From the NCBI GenBank assembly GCA_014529385.2, contig CM043961.1, forward strand, positions 14,953,478-15,017,477: a stretch of 64,000 nt of DNA, written 5' to 3'. This document shows positions 34,726-43,683 of this stretch, one piece after another. A program made the position numbers and the translations under genes. A model generated the notes under the pieces. That model was not told the DNA's origin. It made no database searches and saw only the letters and a list, made by a program, of their open reading frames with translations. Source of the DNA: Adiantum capillus-veneris. Taxonomy: Eukaryota; Streptophyta; Polypodiopsida; Polypodiales; Pteridaceae. Within the stretch, counting starts at the first letter, position 1. Every line of letters starts with the position of its first letter.

Positions 34726-35393
34726 TATAAAGGCCAATTTTGTAAAGTTATTATTAGGTTTTGATTGATAAATACACAGCATGAGCTTACAGCACTCTCT
34801 TCTCTCCTTCTCCTACTTCTATCTCCCTTGTTGATTGTCCCATTGCAGTGCTATCTGTTGCGTTGCAACCACAGGGAAGAGCTCTACGTGTTGACGTAAA
34901 GATATCATGATAAATTATAGCCTAATTTCATAAGTAAGAATTTAAGGTACAAAATCACAAAATAAATATAGGTGGAGTATTGGGACATCATTGCTAAGCA
35001 TTTAGATGCATTTGGGGTCAGAAACAACTAGGTCAAAATCTCATTGCTGTTAATAATCGCATTTTTTTCACTTTATCAAAAGTGAGATTTGAAACCACAA
35101 GCATGTGTTCTTATGTCTTATATACTTCTCCTAGAAGTTTCATAGCATTTGGATGTTATTTGATGTTGCAGCGATCATGGTTTGCTTGCCGATTAGTGAC
35201 TCACTTTTTATTACTTAGGTCGTTTGCGTGTAGCTTGTGTTAGATGGGAGTTGTTTGTTGTTTTCCAAGCGATTGAAAACCTCTGGTAGCCTCCATGCAC
35301 TAGTCGAGTCAGCTTCATTCCATGGACTGACAATTATGTTTGTGGCTCTCGCTATGTCTACAATAAGATAAGAGTGAGGTTAGGAAACCCACA
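34726..35393 (+). repeat. Element E 5' LTR, promoter to end (start not determined)
   Basis: TATAAAGG at about 34726-34733, then transcribed-region-like sequence ending GGAAACCCACA directly before the PBS. No second copy is available for comparison. Confidence 0.5.
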
Positions 35394-35395
35394 TT

Positions 35396-35413
35396 TGGTG
35401 CCGCTGTCGGGGA
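35396..35413 (+). promoter_or_regulatory. Primer-binding site of element E
   Basis: TGGTGCCGCTGTCGGGGA resembles the TGGCGCCGTTGCCGGGGA class (tRNA-Asp) used by many plant non-chromovirus gypsy elements, with a few substitutions. Element F has a close equivalent. Confidence 0.75.
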
Positions 35414-36057
35414 CGAGTAGATCTAAACTAAGGAAAACAAGAGCGTCTTGTGTCTTTGTCCTTTAACTTCCTCTAGGATCACCTAGAGTTAAAATTTCTC
35501 TTTAAAACCGCATAGCTTAAGAGTGTCGTCTTTTGCTGTGTAGAGGTAGTTTGAGAGTAAATTGTACTTTCTAAGTACCTTGTAGGATTGTAGGATTAGG
35601 TTGAGATTTTGAGAATGATTGATGCTCACAAAACCATAAAAAACAAAAAAACAAGTGTTTGTGGACACCTTTCACAACCCAATTACAGTGAAACGTAGGA
35701 GTAGGGTAAGTAGAATCCGAGGTGGGATCTCAAATCATTGCTCACTCCGAAGGAATCATCTGTGAGTTGTTTATATGAAGTTGCAGAATTTTAGGTCTAC
35801 GGCTTGAAACAACATCAAAAGGTTGTCAACCACTAAAACCAGCTGGAGATTATGCTCATAAAAGATGTATGAATCAATGGATAAGCATAAGGATGCATTT
35901 GAGGTAAATTTTTTAGAGTTTATAAAAAGTTAGGTTATATATATTTTCTTGAGAATTTAGACCAAATGAAGTTTTGACTTGACTCAAAGACTTAAAACAT
36001 GTCACAAAAAGACTGAGTATTGAAAAAATTACAAAAAATGTACATTTTAGGCCAAAA

Positions 36058-36929
36058 GTAAACAATCACGATTATTTACTTTTAGCTCAAAATTGATCAA
36101 GGTTGATACCAGAGACTCTATGCATGATTACAAACATCTTTTGTGAAGGCTCCTAAAGTTTGGATCACAAAATAGACCAAAAGTTGAAATCTGTATTGAT
36201 TGTCGAGAGATTGAGTTGACTTGATAAATCTTGTTCAGATTTTGTGAAACTTGACTCAGAGGCTTAGTTTAATGTGTTTTTAACATGTGTGTATACTCAA
36301 ATGATAAAAAATATGCTAAAATTTGACAGATGTAAATAATCGTGATTATTTACTTTTATTCAATTTTCAAATATTTTTGGTCAACCAAGCATACCACATG
36401 TTCCATCATGTTGTATTAAACACTCGCATCAAATTCGGTGAATTTTGGATCTTTAAAGGGAAAATTGTGGCCAGTTTTGTAATGACAATTTGCAGACACA
36501 AAACTGTTGACAAATTGAGCAGGGTTTATCCAAACTTGGTGAAACTTTTCTAGGGAGCTTAAGCTAAGTTGCCTTATCTATTTGTATCATCATCTTGACC
36601 AGAAAAAAGCTAAAAAATCCTAGAAGTAAATAATCATGATTGTTCACATCTATCCCATATTTGAGATTTTTTGCACAACTGAGTATACCATAAGGTCAAG
36701 TATATCAAGTAGACTAATCATATCCAATTTGGTGAAATTTGGATCACAAAAGTGAAACTTAAGACAGATTCTTGAAAACTGAGTCTATGGACATTAAACT
36801 GTCGATAACTTGGACAAATCTTGTTCAAATTCAGTGAAACTTGTCTAGAGACTACAACAAGGTGTCTATATAGCAAAACAAGCCTAAAAAGCGTAAAAGA
36901 TGAGAAAACTATATAATCATATTATTTAC
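36058..36929 (+). repeat. Leader repeats of element E, each with a 22-bp palindrome
   Basis: Four palindromes of the form GTAAATAATC-nn-GATTATTTAC lie at 36058-36079, 36332-36353, 36626-36647 and 36908-36929, spaced 274, 294 and 282 bp. The second has ten perfectly complementary bases per arm; the others carry one to several changes. Text between them is a diverged tandem repeat (recurring 'ggtgaa-tttggatc' and 'cttgttcaaattcagtgaaactt'). They sit between PBS and the first ORF. Confidence 0.85.
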
Positions 36930-37248
36930 TTTTGAGCCCTGAAGACAAGATTTTGGACTTTTGAGCTTGTACACTGCTAGAACAACATAATACAAGCTCA
37001 CTGGGTAAGTTTGGGTTCTATTCGATCCAAATTAGTACATGTTAACTCAATTTCTAGGTTTTAGATTAGTCTTTTAGCTCTTTGCAAGGGTAGAATTTGG
37101 AAGTCTCATTTGTTGACTCACTTAGCTCAGATTTAAGTGATAGACAGGGACCAATCACAATAGTTAGCAAAAATTGTACAGTCCTTGAGAGAAATTTGGA
37201 ATTATCTTTGAAGAATTCCGAGACACTTATTCCGACTCAATATCCAAA

Positions 37249-37660
37249 ATGTCTTCCTATTTGAATCAGTCAAGAACTAGAACAACAGTGCGATATAAGC
37301 ACGTACTCATCTTTTATAAGGCTAACATCCATGGAGATCAGTTTTACCAAGATCCTAATGAAGAGTATTCCATTCGCATTGATGACCATGACATAGAGTT
37401 TGAAGAGGAAATAAGAGCAAGCAAACAAGGAAAAATGTATATGAATAAAAACAAGACTCACTATGTAAAAGTTGAAAATCCTGGTGTGATAGACAAATGG
37501 GGGTTAGAAGTGAATACAATAATTCTGGATATGGTAGCAAAAGAAGGTCCACCAACTTTATAATTTGAGGGATGTGATCAAGTTGATCTGAAAACTTTGA
37601 AACGGCTTAGCACTGATAATCCTAGGATTAGAGTTTATTGTTGGGAGGATAGGAATGTCA
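37249..37660 (+). pseudogene. Element E pre-gag domain
   Basis: ATG at 37249 opens 104 codons ending in a stop, then continues in frame (FEGCDQVDLKTLKRLSTDN). The stretch KMYMNKNKTHYVKVENPG...NTIILDMVAKEGPP resembles DEKGNHYLIVNNPED...KMVSETQELPP in element F's separate pre-gag ORF. The domain is conserved between the two elements but unknown to me, and lies upstream of the gag core. Confidence 0.5.
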
Positions 37661-39159
37661 AAGATCATCTATGGACCTCTCATGCCAAACCACGACAGTG
37701 AACACCTATGAAGATCATCTATATCTTCAAGATCAAGGACAAGGGTTAGCAAATCTACCATCTTACCTATTTAGAGATTGTTATAACAATAACTTTGTTA
37801 TGATGCGTCCTGAGGAGGTAGAACAGACTAGATACCAAGGGTACTCTATAAGAGATTGGATATTGGGGCAAGGACCTGATCCTATTCCAAGAGAGGAGCT
37901 CCATAAGAGATATTTTTGGAGCAATGTTAAAAAACCAAAACCTCCTCATCACAAAGAAAACTTAGTGACATTAGAGCTAGTGCAGGGCTACATGAGTCAC
38001 TCTTTCCAACCGATTGGTTTGAAGGACTCTAGACAAGACCAACTACCAAAGTTGGAGCTGAGCTAAACAAATGTGTTAGACCAGCTAATTTTCAAAAGTA
38101 GGGGAAAAAATATAGTGGATCTAGAGATTCATATGACCACCTAGCTAGCTTCAAGCAAGTGCTAAGAGCAAGACGCCTATTTGATTTCCACACTCAATTT
38201 GAGGGATTTGGAATTACTTTAGAAGGAAAATCTTTGACATGGTTCCAAAACATTCCACCAAGGGCAATCATGGATTTAATACATTAGCTCAGGGATTTGT
38301 AGATACATGTTTCAAAACTGGGATCAAACATAATGCTGTAGCTCAAATCTATAGCTTCAAACAGAAACAAGGTGAGTCTATTAGGGATTATGCAAGATGC
38401 GCAGAATTAGAAATAATAGCAGACAAAAGATTAGTTTCATTGTTTCTAGAAGGATTGCTAAACAAGGAACTTCATGCTATACTGTATAGCAAGAAGCATA
38501 CAACCTTAGAAGAGTGTGTATCAGATGCTATTGACTTGGGAGACAATTGTGATATTGTCAATGAAGAAGATGTGCCTAAGGATACTTAGAGTGAGGAAAT
38601 AGCATCCGCAAAACCAACACAAGTGGGAACATCTGATGTGTAGCACCACTCACATCCATATAAAGACATGCACAAAAGGATGAACAAAATGATGAATAAT
38701 ATGCAGAAAGATCAAATGAGAGGACCTGGGCAAGGGATACCTCAATGCGACAACCAATTAGGCCGCAAAAATGGTGTGCCATTGAGGGTAAATGGACAAA
38801 CCATGAGACCAATGAGATCTATTAGCAAAAAAAATACAATCGAATGTTCAATATGTTCCTAAGAGACCACAAGGACAACCCATATACATATATCAGCCTA
38901 ATATGGCCCTAGCACAAAGACCACCCATGGGTATGGATATACCACAACCAGTGTTGGTTCAACAACCTCCATTTCGTGGACATAGTGCAGTGCCTGTAAA
39001 GTACATGCATTTAGAAGGAGTGATAGATGAACAAGCACTAGTGTCTATTACATTTTATGTTGAGCCCAGCCCATCTACAATAATGGTAGAAGGAGAGTGG
39101 TATAATTCACATCCACCTTGAATGGAAGAACCTTTGCCTTATGCTACACTAGATCATAC
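37661..39159 (+). pseudogene. Element E gag, left part
   Basis: Frames with RPEEVEQTRYQGYSIRDWI, then the capsid-like segment FHTQFEGFGITLEGKSLTWF, and (38239-38589) IYSFKQKQGESIRDYARCAE and LVSLFLEGLLNKELHAILYSK. Each aligns with element F's PTQFAGFGLNLEDDAATWF, IHKFKPKDGESVRKAALRLK and LMLIFIQGLKNADLQKDLH. A proline-rich stretch (DIPQPVLVQQPPF) also matches F. Interrupted by stops and frameshifts, then cut by D at 39159. Confidence 0.8.
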
Positions 39160-40874
39160 TGATAGCCGTTTTTCGGCTCTCTGTAATTTCCATAGTGAGT
39201 TATCTCACCCTATCAAATCACTCAAACACTGTGGTTACCCTCACCCTTTCAATGTATATAGGTGCGTGTGAGTTAGGGGACTTTTCCCATATCTCCTTAC
39301 TGAAATAAAAAACCCTCAATTAGCTAATCATTGGGCTAGTTGAGCCAAAAAAATAAAAATAATAAAAAATATAAGTATATTATGGCCCATGCGTATGTAA
39401 ATATTTCTTTGTATATAGGGCCTAAATAAAAGATTTTTTCATAATTATTTTGGTATTTATTTAAATATTTCTACCTAGGTGTGTGTTATTTATGCTCTGT
39501 ACATTGCCTCACCATTACCACAATTTTTCTTACCATTTTTCATACTCTTTATTCCATATAGAAATATTTTCATGTAAGCTTCTCTTATATTTGGTGTAAC
39601 TCCACCCCAACAAAAATCCAAAAAAACTAGTTTTATTTATGTGTATATTTTTTCACCATTGTGATTTTTTCCTTCCTACATCTATTTTGTTTTTTTTTCT
39701 AAAAAATTAGAACACCAAAAATATTTATCTTTTTATGGTAGCCTCATAATGAGAGAGATTTCTTTTGACCCCTTTATATTTTTTCCACTTATATTATTTA
39801 TATTTGACATGTACATATTTTTTAGACCCCTCAATATTTGATTTTCTTAGTTGTACTATTCACTTATATCATGATCTCAACAATATCTTCAATTATAGAC
39901 CTACCAAATAAGGTCAAGGGTAGGTGGCATGCATACATGCACTATGGAGGGCTCACTCTTGGAGGTATTCAAAACAATCATCCAAAGAAGGACCCCACAA
40001 GGACTTTGTGCAGTGGAAAAAAATAGTCGGTTTTGCTGAATTTTTAAAGTTCACTTGCTCTCCAAATTTGAAAAGGTGATACAAACAAAAGTTGTAGCTC
40101 GTGGGCTGAACTTTTGCCTCAACTTTTTTCATATTTTTTTGAGCTACGAGCTGTGAGATATGATTTTATTAGTGGACCCCAGTTTTCCCATGCTATGCAG
40201 CCACACTCTCTCTTCCACTTTATCATTTTCCTCTTTCACACACACTTCTCCACTCATCATCCCCACCTCTCTCACCACTCCTCTCTGCACCCTACTCACC
40301 TTCTCCTCAACCTTGAAGAATAAGAGAAACCATGGTGAACTCATACCTCCCACACACAATTCCATTCCAAAATTGACCACCTAGTCTCATTTTTCCTCCT
40401 CCAAATTACCCATATCTATCAGAAAACCACAAAATTCAGCCTCTTCTCTTAAAAGACAGCATCATGGTGGTTGATTTCTCAGCTTCAATTACCTTGTTTC
40501 TCAAGGAAGGTCAAGAGTGGAGAAAAAATGTACCGTCAAAGCTAGTGGACCGTCAACAAGTGTCAAAATTGGCCCTACTCGAGACACTTGGAGCATCAAA
40601 CTTGTAAGAAATCCACCTTTTCTTACCTCTTAAGAGTTTTTCTTCCTTATTTGTATCCTACATGGATAATCCCATTGTAAATATCCAATTCCATTTGTAA
40701 ATTAATACTAACTCTACTAACACTAACCCACTATGAAAAGTCCTATCACCTCCATTTCTCTCCTCTCTTTTTCCCCACCAACTTCTTGATAATTCCAACC
40801 AAAAGAAATTAGGTAAATTGCTGAAAATCTAACCCAACCATGGTTAGAGGAGTAACCCTAGCCTTCAAAATTGC

Positions 40875-40882
40875 TATAAAAG
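40875..40882 (+). promoter_or_regulatory. TATA box of the element D 5' LTR
   Basis: CTATAAAAGG in an otherwise ordinary context. It would drive the genomic RNA from about 30 bp downstream. Conserved in the 3' LTR (50656-50663) and as TATAAATA in the solo LTR. Confidence 0.65.
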
Positions 40883-41539
40883 GAGGGTGTAGCTAGCACA
40901 AAAAAAGAGAAGAAAGAGCACTATGCTATAGCTTGAGAAGCCAAGCTCAACCTCTTGAGAAGGAGCTCTTGACTGGAATCTCGTTGGCATTAGGCATATG
41001 TATGTGTTGTATTAGGGGTGATTAGCAAGGGAACTCTATGCCATTGTAAGAGAGAGTGATCATTCAATTGAGAGTAGGAAATCTATCATTTCTCCTACTA
41101 GTGTAAGCCCAACATTTGCTGAATCAAGGAGGGTGAATTTGGACTAAGCATGGATACCTTGTCTCCCTTCCAACATGAAGTCATGGACAATAATGATGTG
41201 TAAGTGTCTTGGTGTTTTATTTAAGCTGTTGATAGCTTGTCTCCGGGTATTGTTATCAATTTAGCCATAAATCCCACATGCTGTAAGAGGGCGACAGGGT
41301 GGAGAGGACTCCCTTGGCCTTAAGACAGTGATTGGGGTGGCTTTTTTCTTGTGATGTGTTGTGGTGTAATTTACTCAGGCTATGTTGAACAAATACTAAT
41401 CTCACTTTGATTGGTCATGACATATTTGTAAGAAGGCATTAGTGCAACAAGCACCCCCTTCCCCCTTCTCTCTCTTTCTTATATATATATATTTATGTTT
41501 GCTTGATCATTAACGATACACTTCAAAGCAGCCCGAGCA

Positions 41540-41542
<3 letters not shown>

Positions 41543-41622
<80 letters not shown>
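41543..41622 (+). repeat. (CT)n tract in the element D 5' LTR
   Basis: 80 bp of TC repeats about 660 bp downstream of the TATA box; 86 bp in the 3' LTR. Confidence 0.97.
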
Positions 41623-41625
<3 letters not shown>

Positions 41626-41884
41626 TTTTAGTGTGTGAGAGTGTTCCATTGGTGTTCGGGTTAGTGTAAATTCCTTGCTTGTTTGTGGGTTGCTCTAACG
41701 ATTCTCCTCTTTTGCGTCCTAGTTCGCTCTTAAACTAGGTGGTGCCCCTTGTGTAGTTGGGATTTGGCTGTGGGTTTGTTGGTTTGGTTTGTGTTGTGTT
41801 GTGCCCCAGCCCCATTGAGCAGCACGGGAGCCCTGAAGGGTGTCTAGAGGTTGCTCTTCTTGTTGCCCGCCCCGGACCGCTTCA

Positions 41885-41904
41885 AATTGGTGCCCCCACT
41901 AAGG
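41885..41904 (+). promoter_or_regulatory. Primer-binding site region of element D
   Basis: Directly after the LTR comes AATTGGTGCCCCCAC. TTGGTGCC is a typical PBS start, but I cannot name the tRNA with confidence. Confidence 0.6.
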
Positions 41905-41963
41905 AAAACAACTCGTGTATGTTTTTGTGTAGGATCAACTTTTAGCATAGTCAAGTAGTTTGC

Positions 41964-42176
41964 ATGAATCACGAGAGTTTGTATGATCCTTTCATTCCCA
42001 TTGCAAGGCAAAAGATACACATAATTGTTAGTACTAAGTTGCAATTTCAATGGGTAATTCGTAGGATTTTAGGTCCTCTTAGGTTAGCCGAGATAAACAC
42101 TTCGGTAAATCCTTTTATTTTGCCTCTCATTAGGTACGATATTAGCTTGGACGTCTATATTTTTGTGTTGTTTTAA
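41964..42176 (+). CDS. Element D pre-gag ORF 1a (70 residues)
   Basis: First of four small ORFs between PBS and gag. Its last 62 residues align without gaps to the last 62 of the following ORF, with about 25 identities counted by eye. Shared points are the start PF, a G-x-x-R-x-x-E-I core, NP-x-ILPLI-x-Y, and the end DV-x-x-F-x-LF. It is short, hydrophobic and beta-like, with no signal peptide. Function unknown. The paralogy with ORF 1b and uninterrupted frames argue that it is a real gene. Same frame as ORF 1b, separated by 21 bases. Confidence 0.55.
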   Translation: MNHESLYDPFIPIARQKIHIIVSTKLQFQWVIRRILGPLRLAEINTSVNPFILPLIRYDISLDVYIFVLF

Positions 42177-42197
42177 GCAGTAGGACATGCATAGGCC

Positions 42198-42416
42198 ATG
42201 GATAATGGCCCGGGAATAGAGGTTTTTCCCTTTCATTTTACTCCACACATTAGAATAAACGTTGCAATTAGTAGAAAGATCCATTTTCAACAACGAATGG
42301 TGTTCATGTTTGGTGCCCAAAGAGTAGGAGAAATTCTTGCATCACCAAACCCTGTCATTCTACCTCTCATCAACTACCACACTTATTTTGATGTACATGT
42401 GTTCATTTTATTTTAA
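42198..42416 (+). CDS. Element D pre-gag ORF 1b (72 residues), paralogue of 1a
   Basis: Starts MDNGPGIEVFPFHF and ends NPVILPLINYHTYFDVHVFILF. It is colinear with ORF 1a over the final 62 residues, which is best explained by tandem duplication followed by divergence that kept the frame. No family recognised. It could be part of a single ancestral reading frame now divided by stops, but the equal lengths and separate ATGs favour two genes. Confidence 0.55.
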   Translation: MDNGPGIEVFPFHFTPHIRINVAISRKIHFQQRMVFMFGAQRVGEILASPNPVILPLINYHTYFDVHVFILF

Positions 42417-42450
42417 AATGAAGTGCAGGCCGGCAAAATAGTGTGTATGT

Positions 42451-42966
42451 TTGTTTTTTCTTTGTCCAAGTTGTTACAAGAAACCAAAAATGATCATTTG
42501 TTCAATCCTTAGAGATCTAGCTCTATTACCAATTGAGTTGCAGGAGCAAGTAGTAAGGCGTCTCCCTCATAACAAGAGGGTGGTGAAGTTAAGACGAAAG
42601 GTCCTACTCGTGGATTCCATTTTCCTCTTGTTGTTGGGCACTAAGGAAGACCGCGCATTCATCCAACTAGTGTGTGCCCTAAGATTGGTAAATAGAGTGA
42701 AATTTGGCGTTTGGCGAGTGCATTTCACCATTGAGGAAGACTCTTCAGGAAACTTGCAGCCAGAGTTCATGCTTCATAGACTCACATTTGGTGAATTTTT
42801 CCCTCATTTGCGTCTTATTAATAGTCTTCCTTTCGCTTTCAACAAAGGAGATAGGGAGCTATTCAAAGCTTGTCTTAATAAAGAGAGCATAGAGAAGATT
42901 GCAAATTTGTATAAATTCTCATCCTTCTCTACTTTCTATGACACTTTGTTCATAGAGACATTGTAA
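42451..42966 (+). CDS. Element D pre-gag ORF 2a (171 residues), F-box-like N-terminus
   Basis: The core start is probably the internal Met at residue 14 (MIICSILRDLALLPIELQ). The stretch ALLPIELQEQVVRRLPHNKRVVKLRR is reminiscent of an F-box (L-P-x-E-L...I/V-x-R-L-P). The rest (LLVDSIFLLL, DRAFIQLVCALRLVNRVKF, HRLTFGEFFPHLRLINSLPFAF) aligns with ORF 2b in the same order. No membrane segment beyond a short hydrophobic run. Function unknown; F-box resemblance is an inference from a short motif only. Confidence 0.6.
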   Translation: MFFLCPSCYKKPKMIICSILRDLALLPIELQEQVVRRLPHNKRVVKLRRKVLLVDSIFLLLLGTKEDRAFIQLVCALRLVNRVKFGVWRVHFTIEEDSSGNLQPEFMLHRLTFGEFFPHLRLINSLPFAFNKGDRELFKACLNKESIEKIANLYKFSSFSTFYDTLFIETL

Positions 42967-43012
42967 ATCTTTTTATGTTTTTGAATGATTTAACCATAAT
43001 CCTAAGGAGTTT

Positions 43013-43471
43013 TTGTCCAGGAATTTTGTAGCACAAGTGGGGTCTTTAAATCTTGCAAACTTGATTGGACTTGATGAGGATGTTCTTTATGAAATTGTGA
43101 GAAGGTTGCCTCACTCCGACTGTGTGGAACTCGAAGGAAAGGAGCTCCTAGTCAATTGCTACTTTCTCACGGCCTTCGACGAGCATGAAGATCTAGTTTT
43201 TATACAAACCGCTTGTGCGTTGGGAATTGTAGAGCAAGTGCAATTTATCACTTGGGACGTGGTTGCTCTTTTGGATCCAGAAAATGAAGTTCTAGAGATT
43301 TCTGTTTATCGCCTTAGCTTTGAAGAATTTCAACCCTTCTTAGAGCTCATCAATAGTCTAACTTTTTGTTTTGATCAAACAAATCGAGACCTCATTGAAG
43401 CTTGGATAGCTGAAGAAGAAAACCTAGAGTGGTATTTTCTTACTTCTTCATTTGCAGGCGAGTGGTTCTAA
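43013..43471 (+). CDS. Element D pre-gag ORF 2b (152 residues), paralogue of 2a
   Basis: LIGLDEDVLYEIVRRLPHSD again resembles an F-box start. The following KELLVNCYFL, EDLVFIQTACALGIVEQVQF, VYRLSFEEFQPFLELINSLTFCF and DQTNRDLIEAW parallel ORF 2a throughout. The first ATG is at 43013. The 3' end lies inside a 133-bp tandem duplication that also copies the gag start. Different frame from 2a, so the pair is not one interrupted ORF. Unrecognised family, acidic, likely soluble. Confidence 0.6.
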   Translation: MSRNFVAQVGSLNLANLIGLDEDVLYEIVRRLPHSDCVELEGKELLVNCYFLTAFDEHEDLVFIQTACALGIVEQVQFITWDVVALLDPENEVLEISVYRLSFEEFQPFLELINSLTFCFDQTNRDLIEAWIAEEENLEWYFLTSSFAGEWF

Positions 43472-43683
43472 ATCTCTATTGTATCCCTTATTGTAACTCG
43501 TGTTGTAATCTTTCATAATAATGGAGAGCCAACGCCAAATGTCTAGATATGAAAACCTAGAGTGGTATTTTCTTACTTCTTCATTTGCAGGCGAGTGGTT
43601 CTAAATCTCTATTGTATCCCTTATTGTAACTCGTGTTGTAATCTTTCATAATAATGGAGAGCCAACGCCAAATGTCTAGATAT
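43418..43683. repeat. Perfect 133-bp tandem duplication at the ORF 2b / gag boundary
   Basis: Units 43418-43550 and 43551-43683 appear identical. Each carries the end of ORF 2b (ENLEWYFLTSSFAGEWF and stop) and the first ten codons of gag. The first copy therefore gives a 27-codon ORF from ATG 43521 that starts like gag and ends like ORF 2b. Confidence 0.95.

Larger units (their letters stand above)
39160..41884 (+). repeat. Element D 5' LTR
   Basis: 2,725 bp, TGATAGCCG...ACCGCTTCA. It contains a TATAAAAG box at 40875-40882, a (CT)n tract at 41543-41622 and no credible coding region; ORFs such as 40114-40384 are AT- and CT-rich shadows. Confidence 0.95.

Noticed and set aside
40114-40384. Three overlapping ORFs repeated identically at 49895-50165
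   Set aside because: They lie inside the duplicated LTRs of element D. Repetition here reflects LTR identity, not gene duplication.
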